Below are positions 8,886 through 16,204 of a stretch of DNA of 50,721 bases, one piece after another. The translations under genes were made by a program, and so were the position numbers. Position 1 is the stretch's first letter. Every line of letters begins with the position of its first letter. The notes under the pieces are model-generated. The model was not told the origin of the DNA. It saw only the letters and a program-made list of their open reading frames with translations, and made no database searches. The DNA lies in NCBI GenBank assembly GCA_026397915.1, contig JAPLTX010000010.1, positions 1 through 50,721 on the forward strand. Direction: 5' to 3'. The stretch comes from Verrucomicrobiota bacterium. Its GTDB lineage: Bacteria > Verrucomicrobiota > Verrucomicrobiia > CAIQCK01.

Positions 8886-9239
8886 GTGAAAACAAACAAA
8901 ACCAGCCGCGCGACACAGGCATTGGAGAAGTCCCTGACCGTCCGGCCCACGGGCAAATACGTCCTGCGACTATTCGTGGCGGGGGCCACGGCCCGATCAC
9001 GCCAAGCCGTCCTGCGCGTCCGTCAACTGTGCGAAGCCGAACTGAAAGGCAGATGCAAACTGGAAGTGATTGACATCTGTCAGCAGCCCAAGTTGGCGCG
9101 CGACAACCAGATCGTCGCGACCCCAACGCTCATCAAAGAATTCCCACGGCCCGTGCGCCGGTTCATCGGCAACCTGGGGAACATCACCGGCCTGTTCGCC
9201 GAGTTGGACTTGATGACAAAAGGTGAAATCGCGGTTTGA
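8886..9239 (+). CDS. kaiB: KaiB-like protein (second copy)
   Basis: A 117-residue second KaiB with GTG start. It shares LRLFVAGATARSRQAVLRVRQL, VIDICQQPKLARDNQIVATPTLI and PVRRFIGNLGNITGLFAELDL with the family. It diverges clearly from the first copy, so this is not a recent tandem duplication. Two KaiB paralogues beside one KaiC suggest separate partners, for example KaiC and a KaiB-like sensor interaction with a histidine kinase, as SasA uses a KaiB-like fold. The TTG start of the next kinase gene overlaps its stop by 4 nt. Confidence 0.92.
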   Translation: MKTNKTSRATQALEKSLTVRPTGKYVLRLFVAGATARSRQAVLRVRQLCEAELKGRCKLEVIDICQQPKLARDNQIVATPTLIKEFPRPVRRFIGNLGNITGLFAELDLMTKGEIAV

Positions 9240-10447
9240 AAACTACTCACTACAAGAGAACCTCCCGTCCCGCGCCGTCCCGCGAACTCGCCAAGCTCCG
9301 CGCCCGCCTGGCTGAAGCCGATGAAACGCTCCGCGCCATCCGCAGCGGAGAGGTGGATTCGGTGGTGGTCGCGGGCAAGCAAGGCCCGCAAGTGTTCACT
9401 CTGGAGGGCGCCGAGCACGCCTACCGCGTGCTCATCGAATCCATGAACGAAGGCGCATTGACGCTGACGACTGACAAAACGATTCTTTATGCCAACCAGT
9501 GTTTCGCCCGAATGGTCAAATGCCCGCTGGAGCAGGTGATGGGCAGTTCCTTTCGCCGCTTTCTTCCCGTCGAAGACCGGGCCGCGCTCCGGTCGCTCCT
9601 GAAACGGGCCGGCAAATCCGGCTCCAAAATCCAAGTGCTGCTCAATGCCGGCGATGGTTCGCATACGCCGGTGCAAATCTCCATTCGTCCACTGACAAAG
9701 AATGGTTTCAACGGCGCGACCATCGGCATGGTGCTGGCGGACATGACGGAGGCCCGGCGCAACGAGGAAATGTTGCGGGCCTTGACGCACCGCGTGGTGC
9801 AACTGCAAGAAGCCGAGCGCGGGCGCGTGGCCCTCGAATTGCACGACAACATTACCCAGCTTCTCTGCGCCATCCTTTTTCGCAGCCAGGCGCTGGCAGA
9901 CAAACTTTCGGCGCGCGACGGCCCAGCGAAGAAAGAGGCGGCGAAACTCCGCGAGTTGCTCGGCGAGGCGGCCGAAGAAGTGGAGCGCATTTCGCGGAAT
10001 CTGCGGCCCAGCGTATTGGAGGCGCTGGGTCTGGTCGCCGTCCTGCGCGCCGCCGGCACGGAGTTCGCGGATCGGACGGGCGTGGCCGTCAAGCTGGCCT
10101 GCGTGCAGTTGCCCGCGCCGCTGCCCGCCGGCACCGAGTTGGCGCTCTACCGCATTCTCCAGGAAGCCTTGAAAAACGTGGAGAAACACGCACGCGCCCG
10201 CCACGTTACCGTGTGCTTGAGGCTGCGGGGCGCTTTCGTTCAGTTGGCGATTCATGATGACGGGATCGGTTTCGACCCGGATCATCACCCGGCCGGACGA
10301 AAAGGAAAGGGCGGTCTTGGTCTGCTGAGCATGCGCGAGCGAGCGAGCTATGTGGGTGGCACCCTCAAGATCAAATCCGTTCGCCGCGCCGGCACGAAAA
10401 TCGAGGTGCGCATTCCCCTGCCGCCCAATGCCACGACGGCTGACTGA
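9236..10447 (+). CDS. PAS-domain sensor histidine kinase (HisKA_3)
   Basis: A 403-residue soluble kinase. A short N-terminal coiled coil (LAKLRARLAEADETLRAIRSGEVDSVVV) leads into one PAS domain (about 60-175, YRVLIESMNEGALTLTTDKTILYANQCFARM). HisKA_3 follows with LELHDNI (about H203), then a HATPase_c with N-box YRILQEALKNVEKHA and GLLSMRERA. The start is TTG 9236, overlapping the kaiB stop by 4 nt. The response regulator gene begins 9 nt after its stop, making this the probable cognate pair. The PAS ligand is unknown. Confidence 0.88.
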   Translation: MKTTHYKRTSRPAPSRELAKLRARLAEADETLRAIRSGEVDSVVVAGKQGPQVFTLEGAEHAYRVLIESMNEGALTLTTDKTILYANQCFARMVKCPLEQVMGSSFRRFLPVEDRAALRSLLKRAGKSGSKIQVLLNAGDGSHTPVQISIRPLTKNGFNGATIGMVLADMTEARRNEEMLRALTHRVVQLQEAERGRVALELHDNITQLLCAILFRSQALADKLSARDGPAKKEAAKLRELLGEAAEEVERISRNLRPSVLEALGLVAVLRAAGTEFADRTGVAVKLACVQLPAPLPAGTELALYRILQEALKNVEKHARARHVTVCLRLRGAFVQLAIHDDGIGFDPDHHPAGRKGKGGLGLLSMRERASYVGGTLKIKSVRRAGTKIEVRIPLPPNATTAD

Positions 10448-10455
10448 ACTGACTT

Positions 10456-11127
10456 ATGAAACGAACTACTGTTCTGCTGGCGGAAGACCACGAGATTGTC
10501 CGCGAAGGCCTGCGGAATTTATTACTGGCCGAGCGCGATATCGAGGTGGTCGGCGAAGCGGCCACCGGCCGCCAAGCGGTGGCCCTGACGAAGACACTGC
10601 ACCCCGCCGTGGTCGTGATGGACATCGCGATGCCGCTGCTCAATGGTCTGGAAGCCACCCGGCAAATTCGCAAGGCATTTCCTGACACCAAGGTGCTTAT
10701 TCTTTCCGCGCACAGCGATGACGCCTACGTCGAGCAAGCGACTGCGGTGGGCGCGGCGGGGTTTCTGCTCAAACAATCCTCCTCCCACGTTCTGTCCGAG
10801 GCGATCCGGGCAGTCCAAAACGGGAAAACATTCTTCAGCCCCTCCATCACCAAGCGCCTCCACGACCAGAAGTCGCCCGCCGGAAAGCCGCCACTCCGGA
10901 AGCGGGTGGCCCGCCTGAGCTCGCGCGAGATGGAGGTGCTCCAGCTCATTGCCGAAGGCGAACCCAACAAACAAGTGGCAGGCGAACTGGGCATCAGCAT
11001 CAAGACCGTCGAGAAGCACCGGCAGAGTCTTATGCAGAAACTGAACATCCACGATGTCGCCGGCCTCACCCGCTACGCCATCTCCGAGGGCATCATCGAG
11101 AACAGTGTCCAGTTGACGATCGTCTAG
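10456..11127 (+). CDS. NarL/FixJ-family response regulator
   Basis: A 223-residue regulator. The receiver domain has the acidic pocket EDH (residues 10-12), phospho-acceptor Asp56 in VVMDIAMP and the conserved Lys in LLKQSS. The C-terminal LuxR-type helix-turn-helix is typical (LSSREMEVLQLIAEGEPNKQVAGELGISIKTVEKHRQSLMQKL). As last gene of the Kai operon it probably carries the output of the HK-KaiC-KaiB-HK module to DNA. It is one of two full NarL-type regulators in the window and therefore a candidate for binding the dyad operators, but its own operon carries no such operator. Confidence 0.92.
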   Translation: MKRTTVLLAEDHEIVREGLRNLLLAERDIEVVGEAATGRQAVALTKTLHPAVVVMDIAMPLLNGLEATRQIRKAFPDTKVLILSAHSDDAYVEQATAVGAAGFLLKQSSSHVLSEAIRAVQNGKTFFSPSITKRLHDQKSPAGKPPLRKRVARLSSREMEVLQLIAEGEPNKQVAGELGISIKTVEKHRQSLMQKLNIHDVAGLTRYAISEGIIENSVQLTIV

Positions 11128-11187
11128 TTACTGAACCCGCCGCCTCTTCGGCGTGGCTTGGCCGGGATTGGATCCCTGAAGTCCCAG

Positions 11188-11233
11188 ATGGGGTAAACAC
11201 CCCATAGCGCCCACACGCCCCCGTGAGTATTCT
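11188..11233 (+). promoter_or_regulatory. dyad operator/promoter copy 2 (to small membrane protein-TIR-UbiB genes)
   Basis: Perfect ATGGGGT-AAAC-ACCCCAT at 11188-11205, then AGCGCCC and 22 bp to TATTCT (11228-11233). A CTG codon in frame with the next gene lies 6 nt after the -10. The first ATG is at 11267. The flank between operator and -10 resembles copy 3 closely (AGCGCCC...CCCGTGAG). Confidence 0.75.
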
Positions 11234-11278
11234 CCCACTCTGCAAGAACGAAACCGCTTATTCAAAATGGAGACGATG

Positions 11279-11533
11279 ATGAGAGAAAACACAGGCATGA
11301 ACGAAACCCGGAGGCGGGCTTTGTTCGTGAACGATCGCCTTGTTTCGCAGGGAAGCTTGTGGCCATCTGTGCTTGGTGAACACGGTTTGGTGTCGTTATT
11401 CGTGACAACCATTCTAGTGATCGGAATGCTCTGCCTTGCCACGTTTTTCGTTATTCGGTCTGACTTTGTGCCGAACCGCGAAACAGCCAATAGCCGGCCT
11501 CCGACACTCGCATCCTACGATTCTCGTCATTGA
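11279..11533 (+). CDS. small single-pass membrane protein
   Basis: An 84-residue protein begun at ATG 11279, chosen because GGAG lies 6 nt upstream; ATG 11267 is in frame and also possible. A polar N-terminus of about 35 residues is followed by one strong transmembrane helix (VSLFVTTILVIGMLCLATFFVI) and a short polar tail. No family is recognised. It is the first gene behind operator copy 2 and lies 30 bp upstream of the TIR gene, so it is probably co-transcribed with the TIR and ABC1-kinase genes. Confidence 0.55.
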   Translation: MRENTGMNETRRRALFVNDRLVSQGSLWPSVLGEHGLVSLFVTTILVIGMLCLATFFVIRSDFVPNRETANSRPPTLASYDSRH

Positions 11534-11563
11534 CGAACAACTTGATAAGCGAAATGTGACTCT

Positions 11564-12550
11564 ATGCAAAACAAAACCACAGAATGCTCGTTGAGGTTTG
11601 AAGCTGTGGACATTGGCGATCTTTTATCCGTGCTCGGCGCGGTAGCATGGCTCAATTGTCCTGATCTAAAGCAGATATCACAATTTACCGAGCTTGATTC
11701 GAAAACAACTCGCCAACTTCTGAAGAACGGCATTGTCCTGGGACTGCTCGATTCATTCGATGGCGAGCTTTATTCCTTGGTGCCGCCCTATCCGTTTAAA
11801 GGTTCCATCGCTCAGCAGCGGGCAGTGGTCCGGGAGTCCCTTGTTCGCATGCCGCTGCTCACCAATGTGCGCCAATTCCTATGTATGGAAGAAACGCTCG
11901 ACGCGGCTCTCCGGAAGGCGGCCACGGTTCAAAGGATCGAACACTTTGATCCTGAACAACTCGCACCTCTCCTGAAGTGGGCCAAGAACCTCAAGGCTCT
12001 TGAGCCAAAACTTGTTTTGGAGGACCTCTATGAGGAAGCCGCGAAGACAAAGGCAGAACGCAATAAAAAGCACCCCAATAAGCGTGTCGTCTTCTTGTCA
12101 CACAACTCGAAAGACAATCCCATGATTCGCCGGCTCGCAACCGATCTTACGACCGCAGGCGTTTCCGTATGGCTTCATGAACAGCGAGTTTGTGCGGCGA
12201 CATCCGTTGCCGAAAAGCTAGCCCAAGGACTCGTTGAATCGGACTGGTTTCTAATCGGATTAAGTCAGGATGCTGTGGAATCAGCGTGGGCAAAAACGGG
12301 ATTGAACCAAGTTCTTCTGGACGAGGTGGCAAAAAGAGGGACGCGCCTCTTGCTGCTCAGGTTAACCGATTGCAAGGTTCCGAAGCTTATTGTCAAACAC
12401 GCGTTCATTGATTTGTTCACATCCTATGAAACCGGCCTACAGGCGTTGATCAAGGCCATCAAGGCAGAATTGGGGCCGGTTGCCGATGTGCCGATCCAGC
12501 CAGTGACCGGTGGTGTTTTGCCTCCGGGACCTGTGGCTACCGCACGCTAG
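11564..12550 (+). CDS. TIR-domain protein with N-terminal winged-helix-like region
   Basis: A 328-residue protein. The C-terminal half is a TIR_2-type domain: strand A and box 1 RVVFLSHNSKDNPMIRRLA, the helix-strand AGVSVWLHEQ, and SDWFLIGLSQDAVESAW further on. The Glu in WLHEQ and the AEKLAQGL helix are at the positions where NADase TIRs carry their acidic residues, but activity cannot be judged by eye. The first 110 residues include a winged-helix-like segment (LKQISQFTELDSKTTRQLLKNGIVLGLL). TIR proteins act in signalling or antiphage defence. Here no defence partner is adjacent; the neighbour is an ABC1 kinase, and the operator suggests stress regulation. Confidence 0.75.
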   Translation: MQNKTTECSLRFEAVDIGDLLSVLGAVAWLNCPDLKQISQFTELDSKTTRQLLKNGIVLGLLDSFDGELYSLVPPYPFKGSIAQQRAVVRESLVRMPLLTNVRQFLCMEETLDAALRKAATVQRIEHFDPEQLAPLLKWAKNLKALEPKLVLEDLYEEAAKTKAERNKKHPNKRVVFLSHNSKDNPMIRRLATDLTTAGVSVWLHEQRVCAATSVAEKLAQGLVESDWFLIGLSQDAVESAWAKTGLNQVLLDEVAKRGTRLLLLRLTDCKVPKLIVKHAFIDLFTSYETGLQALIKAIKAELGPVADVPIQPVTGGVLPPGPVATAR

Positions 12551-12557
12551 GCTGCCT

Positions 12558-14261
12558 ATGATTATTGAACGCATCAGTGCAGCAGTCGAAGTCTATTCCA
12601 GGCTGCCCCGGTATAGGGAGATTCTCGGTGTGTTGCACAAGTATGGATTCGGCGAGATGCTGAAGCTCGTCAGCCTGCAAAGCTCACTCAAGATCAAGAA
12701 CGATGAAGTTCTCCAAGCCGAAGATGCGATACAGAACAAATCGGCTGCTGAACGCTTTCGGCTGGCGTTGGAGGAGTTGGGGCCGACATTTGTCAAATTC
12801 GGGCAGGTTCTGAGCAGTCGTCGTGATTTGGTGGATGAAGCGCTTTTTCTTGAGTTGCACAAACTTCAAGCCAAAGTGCCACCGTTTCCGGGGAAAGAAG
12901 CGGTCAGAATCATTGAAGAGCAGTTGGGGCGTCCCATCGACGAACTGTTCAGGGAGTTTGATGAGACGCCCATCGCTTCAGCTTCTTTGTCCCAAGTGCA
13001 TCGAGCCGTGGCCCGCGGAGGGACCGTGCTCGCCATCAAGGTGCAGCGACCTGACATTGCTGAGGTTATTAACCAAGATTTAGCCATCCTTGTGGACGTA
13101 GCCCGGTTCCTTGAAAAACATGTCGAAGCAATCGCTGCGCTTAATCCAGTTGGCGTCGTGGAGGAGTTTTCGAAGACAATCTATGACGAACAAGATTTTA
13201 CGCGCGAGGCACGCAACATGGAACGCTTCGCCAATCAATTCCATAACAACCGAACCATACGGGTGCCGGTCGTTTATCGTGAGCTTTCGACGGAAAAAGT
13301 GCTGACCATGGAATACATCAGCGGTTACGCGATCGACGATCCCAGTGCCCTGCGCAAACATCAGATAGATCCAGCAAAACTTGCTGACCGGCTGGCAAAG
13401 CTCATCTATCAGCAGATGTTTCAGTTCGGATATTTTCACGCCGATCCGCATCCTGGCAACATGACGGTGCTGAAGGGAGAGGTCATCGCGCTTTATGATT
13501 ACGGAATGATGGGCAAGCTCGCGCCATCGTTTCGCGAGAAGATAGCCTCAATGATCATGGGATTGAACGAGAAGGATAATCGGCAGGTCACGCGATCTCT
13601 TCTTGGGATGTCAGACGAACACTTTGTGGAAAACATGGAGAAACTGGAAGGTGATGTGGAGGCGTTCACAGAGGAGCACGTTAGCGGGCCACTCAAAGAT
13701 CTTCGAATCGGCTTTATCCTCAACCGTTTGCTTGAAGTGCTCATGAAGCACAAGCTGCGGATGAAAGCAGATTTTTATCTCGGCATCAAAGCCTTGAGCC
13801 AGGTTGAAGCAATTGGAGTGGTGTTAAGTCCCGACCTGAATTTTATCAACATCGGCAAGCCATACGCCACCGAAGTGCTGGAAAAGAAGTGGAGCTTCCA
13901 TGATTTGCTGCATAACGCTTCTGCAGCGCTTGAGGTGACTGTTGATGCGCTCAAGACCCTGCCATTTGACCTTCAGGAGTTGTATCAAAAAGTAAGGAGT
14001 GGCAAATACAGCATCCCTATCGAGCACAAGATTAATCCTCAAGGTTATGAGCCGTTGCGTCAGACACTAAACCATATTGCCAACCGGATGGCTCACGCGA
14101 TTGTGCTTTCGTCGCTCCTGATCCTGTCGGGATTGCTTTTCGTTTCCAATGTGCCGCCAAGATGGCACGATATCCCTGTTTTCGCGATCATCTGCGTTGG
14201 AATTGCCGGTTTCACATGGCTGCGTCAGAGGTGGTCAATTCACAAACATGGGGGATTGTGA
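12558..14261 (+). CDS. ABC1/UbiB/AarF-family atypical kinase
   Basis: A 567-residue membrane-anchored atypical kinase. Family motifs are present: the KxGQ-type helix (GPTFVKFGQVLSSR), the A-rich nucleotide loop ASLSQVHRA, Lys in AIKVQRPD, and the catalytic/metal motif FHADPHPGNM followed by ALYDYGMMG. Two C-terminal transmembrane segments (HAIVLSSLLILSGLLFV and IPVFAIICVGIAGFTWL) place it at the inner membrane. UbiB proteins support quinone or other isoprenoid lipid metabolism. Start ATG 12558, 7 nt after the TIR stop, is preferred over an in-frame ATG inside the TIR gene. Confidence 0.9.
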   Translation: MIIERISAAVEVYSRLPRYREILGVLHKYGFGEMLKLVSLQSSLKIKNDEVLQAEDAIQNKSAAERFRLALEELGPTFVKFGQVLSSRRDLVDEALFLELHKLQAKVPPFPGKEAVRIIEEQLGRPIDELFREFDETPIASASLSQVHRAVARGGTVLAIKVQRPDIAEVINQDLAILVDVARFLEKHVEAIAALNPVGVVEEFSKTIYDEQDFTREARNMERFANQFHNNRTIRVPVVYRELSTEKVLTMEYISGYAIDDPSALRKHQIDPAKLADRLAKLIYQQMFQFGYFHADPHPGNMTVLKGEVIALYDYGMMGKLAPSFREKIASMIMGLNEKDNRQVTRSLLGMSDEHFVENMEKLEGDVEAFTEEHVSGPLKDLRIGFILNRLLEVLMKHKLRMKADFYLGIKALSQVEAIGVVLSPDLNFINIGKPYATEVLEKKWSFHDLLHNASAALEVTVDALKTLPFDLQELYQKVRSGKYSIPIEHKINPQGYEPLRQTLNHIANRMAHAIVLSSLLILSGLLFVSNVPPRWHDIPVFAIICVGIAGFTWLRQRWSIHKHGGL

Positions 14262-14315
14262 ATGTTAGCGTTCTTCGATCAAACCCAAGATTGCCACGCC
14301 GCAGGGGTTTTCCTT

Positions 14316-14361
14316 ATGGAGTGAACACCCCATAGCGCCCGCACGGGCCCGTGAGTAAGCT
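14316..14361 (+). promoter_or_regulatory. dyad operator/promoter copy 3 (orphan)
   Basis: ATGGAGT-GAAC-ACCCCAT at 14316-14333 (one mismatch in the left arm), then AGCGCCC and 22 bp to TAAGCT (14356-14361). No start codon lies at the usual distance; a terminator hairpin follows within 50 bp. The upstream flank GGGGTTTTCCTT is shared with copy 7 at 33.5 kb. Confidence 0.65.
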
Positions 14362-14374
14362 CCCACCATCTTTA

Positions 14375-14443
14375 GCACTTTTGTTAGTAGGCAGATGCAG
14401 TCGCTCGGTTTCCCCTTCCCTACTCCTCGGGAAGGGGAAACTT
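14375..14443 (+). repeat. 69-bp direct repeat, copy A (contains terminator hairpin)
   Basis: Identical over 69 bp to 40558-40626. It begins GCACTTTTGTTAGTAGGC and includes the 12-bp stem hairpin. The perfect identity over 26 kb separation, while flanks differ, points to recent copying or gene conversion. Confidence 0.85.
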
Positions 14444-14446
14444 TTT
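14409..14446 (+). terminator. Rho-independent terminator hairpin
   Basis: Stem TTTCCCCTTCCC (14409-14420), 8-nt loop, stem GGGAAGGGGAAA (14429-14440), followed by CTTTTTT. The perfect 12-bp stem and T-run make this a strong plus-strand terminator; the A-rich left side may also serve the other strand. Confidence 0.75.
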
Positions 14447-14541
14447 TCCACGTCAAGCCGTCGGAAACTAACGTGTGTTCGGCAAGAGTTGCATCAATGC
14501 GGTCTGCTACCGTTTGCTGACGATGATCATCAGATCCCACA

Positions 14542-14588
14542 GTAGGGTCAACACCCCATAGCGTCCACGAGGCACTCGCGCCTATGTT
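14542..14588 (+). promoter_or_regulatory. dyad operator/promoter copy 4
   Basis: GTAGGGT-CAAC-ACCCCAT at 14542-14559, right arm perfect. AGCGTCC begins a 23-bp spacer to TATGTT (14583-14588), and ATG follows 8 nt later at 14597. The spacer and leader are nearly identical to copy 8 at 34.7 kb. Confidence 0.75.
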
Positions 14589-14596
14589 GCGTGGAT

Positions 14597-14755
14597 ATGA
14601 AAAACAATCGCAAGAAGACGACACTAACGTTTGGTGATTTCATCGCGGACATCTACAGCACCCGCGGAAAACGGCGGGCTGCCCGAATTGTGCGGTTCGC
14701 CATCAATGAACACCTCGTTGTGTTTCCAGGACAACAGCGCTTTGTAATTTCATAA
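14597..14755 (+). CDS. small basic conserved protein (copy A)
   Basis: A 52-residue protein starting MKNNRKKTTLTFGDFIADIY and ending RFVIS. It is 80-85% identical to the protein at 34753-34911. It is rich in Arg and Lys (RGKRRAARIVRFAINEH) and has no signal peptide or membrane segment. The ATG lies only 8 nt past the -10 box, so the mRNA would be nearly leaderless. Function unknown. Conservation of the protein while the neighbouring gene has decayed supports that it is real. Confidence 0.65.
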   Translation: MKNNRKKTTLTFGDFIADIYSTRGKRRAARIVRFAINEHLVVFPGQQRFVIS

Positions 14756-14772
14756 ACGGAACTGGAGACCCT

Positions 14773-14892
14773 ATGGAAAACAGAATACTGCGGACAAATC
14801 AGCATCAGCCCAATCGCGAAGATCGAGGCTGGCGACTGGTGGTTAATATGTTTTGGAGTGTCGCCAGTCTGTTGGGCATTACCAGCTTGTAG
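14773..14892 (+). pseudogene. degenerate DUF2934-like gene
   Basis: A 39-codon frame beginning MENRILRTNQHQPNRED matches the first 17 residues of the DUF2934-like protein at 34929 (MRNKILQTNHHKPKRED) and even keeps the same upstream spacer ACGGAACTGGAGAC. After Asp the sequence diverges completely and the DUF2934 core is absent. This is a broken or recombined second gene of the duplicated two-gene unit. Confidence 0.55.
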
Positions 14893-14952
14893 CTGATCAG
14901 TGGAAACGGCCAGAGAGTTGCCAGTTAAGGCAAAGAACCGTTCTCACCGCCG

Positions 14953-15810
14953 ATGAAAGTTTCGATCTCCATTCTCTTCATGGCTTTGACGCTCCGCACC
15001 GCGTTTTGCGCGGAGAGCGAGAAAGTCGGGGCGCTCATCCAGCAGGGCGACGCCCAAGTGGCCAACCATCAGCTCCGGGCGGCGCTTGAGACATTTCAGA
15101 AGGCCGGCAAGCTTGAGCCTGACAACCCGGATGTGTTGGTTCGCACCTCGAAGCAGTGTGGGGAGTTGATAGCGGACGCCAAGTCGCCATCCGAGGCCCG
15201 GTTTCTTGCCGAAACTGCGTTCGCCGACGCCAAACGCGCGGTCGAACTTGCACCCGACAACGCGAAAGCGCACCTTTGCCTTGCCATCGCTTACGGCAGG
15301 ATGACCGATTACACAAGTAACCGGGTTAAGATTGAGTATTCGAAGTTCATCCGCGACGAGACCCTCAAATCCCTCGCGCTCGATCCCACGGACGAATATG
15401 CATGGCATGTGATCGGCCGCTGGCACGCGGGCATCTCCGGGCTGAACTTCCTGCTCAAGTTCTTCACAAAGCTGGTTTACGGCGGACTGCCGGACGCTTC
15501 TTACGAAGAGGCGGCGAAGTATTTGAAAAAGGCGGCGGAGATCGCGCCGCAGCGGATTCTGCACCACCAGGAACTGGCGAAGGTTTACGTGGCTCTCGGC
15601 AAACGCAGCCTGGCGGAGAAGGAATGGCAGGCGGTCCTTAAAATACTGCCGGCCGATGCCGACGACGTAAAGGCACGCCGCGAGGCGAAGCACGGGCTGG
15701 GCAGCGATTCCAACTTACGCGCCAGCGCACGCCAGCCGGCCAGCAACCCGATCCCACCTTTGGCGGTGATCGTTCCAAGCCGCTGGACACCCGTCACTGC
15801 CAGCAGATAA
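14953..15810 (+). CDS. secreted TPR-repeat protein (RMDN-like)
   Basis: A 285-residue protein with a signal peptide (MKVSISILFMALTLRTAFCA). It then has TPR-like helical pairs: residues about 25-60 (GDAQVANHQLRAALETFQKAGKLEPDNPDVLVR), 90-125 (AVELAPDNAKAHLCLAIAYGRM), 135-150 and 175-230 (YLKKAAEIAPQRILHHQELAKVYVALGK). The spacing and the 'KAHLCLAIAYGR' and 'AWHVIGRWH' segments resemble the regulator-of-microtubule-dynamics type TPR proteins found widely in bacteria as periplasmic proteins. The C-terminal 35 residues are Pro/Ala-rich. It probably acts as a periplasmic scaffold. Confidence 0.75.
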   Translation: MKVSISILFMALTLRTAFCAESEKVGALIQQGDAQVANHQLRAALETFQKAGKLEPDNPDVLVRTSKQCGELIADAKSPSEARFLAETAFADAKRAVELAPDNAKAHLCLAIAYGRMTDYTSNRVKIEYSKFIRDETLKSLALDPTDEYAWHVIGRWHAGISGLNFLLKFFTKLVYGGLPDASYEEAAKYLKKAAEIAPQRILHHQELAKVYVALGKRSLAEKEWQAVLKILPADADDVKARREAKHGLGSDSNLRASARQPASNPIPPLAVIVPSRWTPVTASR

Positions 15811-15851
15811 AGGCTGCCGCTGAAAACAACGGCGTTTCATGAAATGCAGCA

Positions 15852-15897
15852 GTGGGGTCAACACCCCATAGCACCCTCCCGCTCTCCGGCTTACGTT
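15852..15897 (+). promoter_or_regulatory. dyad operator/promoter copy 5
   Basis: GTGGGGT-CAAC-ACCCCAT at 15852-15869, AGCACCC, 22 bp to TACGTT (15892-15897), and ATG 6 nt later at 15904. The spacer (CCCTCCCGCTCTCCGGCT) is shared with copy 6 at 32.75 kb. Confidence 0.75.
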
Positions 15898-15903
15898 CAC
15901 AGT

Positions 15904-15933
15904 ATGAATAACAGAACATTTATCCCGAATTGA
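15904..15933 (+). CDS. possible 9-codon leader peptide
   Basis: ATG at the exact distance expected for a leaderless start opens a nine-codon frame (MNNRTFIPN then TGA). The DUF3309-like gene begins 10 nt after its stop with its own AAAGGA ribosome-binding site. Probably a short translated leader ahead of 15944; it could equally be the remnant of a gene start, since MNN- also begins the gene behind copy 6. Confidence 0.3.
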   Translation: MNNRTFIPN

Positions 15934-15943
15934 AAGGACCATT

Positions 15944-16204
15944 ATGTTAGAAGCCATTCTATTGATTCTGCTCGTTCTTATGTTGCTCGGCGCACTACAG
16001 ATTTGGCTGGGTGATTCAAGCGGTTGCCTGGGTTTGGAAGGAAACATGCCCGGAGCCGTCAAGACCATTACCGTTCTCCCAAGTGGGGCGGCTACTTCAA
16101 CTATTTCAGCAATAGCAATTATTGCGGCCGGTAAAACACTGGCCCAACTCGAAAGGAAAGACGCACATGCCAGTAATGAAAAGCATAGACGGCCGGCTCT
16201 ATAA
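15944..16204 (+). CDS. small membrane protein, DUF3309-like N-terminus with altered C-terminus
   Basis: An 86-residue frame starting MLEAILLILLVLMLLGALQIW, which closely resembles the N-terminal half of DUF3309 proteins (one very hydrophobic helix then W-rich turn). The C-terminal half is unlike DUF3309. In another frame the bases 16050-16134 encode GGYFNYFSNSNYCGR-stop, similar to the Tyr/Asn-rich tails of the two proteins that follow. The gene thus looks like a fusion or frameshift between a DUF3309-like start and a decayed Gly/Tyr-rich protein. RBS AAAGGA is 5 nt upstream. Confidence 0.5.
   Translation: MLEAILLILLVLMLLGALQIWLGDSSGCLGLEGNMPGAVKTITVLPSGAATSTISAIAIIAAGKTLAQLERKDAHASNEKHRRPAL

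Larger units (their letters stand above)
14368..14450 (+). ncRNA. candidate small RNA between orphan promoter and terminator
   Basis: Initiation about 6 nt beyond the TAAGCT box would give an RNA of roughly 75-85 nt ending at the perfect 12-bp hairpin with T-run at 14409-14446. No ORF of useful length fits. Most of it is the 69-bp sequence repeated at 40558-40626, where it instead follows a small gene. Either a small RNA or the remains of a promoter-gene-terminator unit that lost its gene. Confidence 0.35.

Noticed and set aside
6784..9239. A cyanobacterial-type circadian clock
   Set aside because: No KaiA is present and nothing in the sequence shows oscillation; described only as a KaiC/KaiB signalling module.
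11564..12550. TIR protein as part of a known antiphage system (Thoeris or CBASS)
   Set aside because: No ThsA/SIR2-SLOG, cyclase or other effector nearby; operon partners are a small membrane protein and a UbiB-type kinase.
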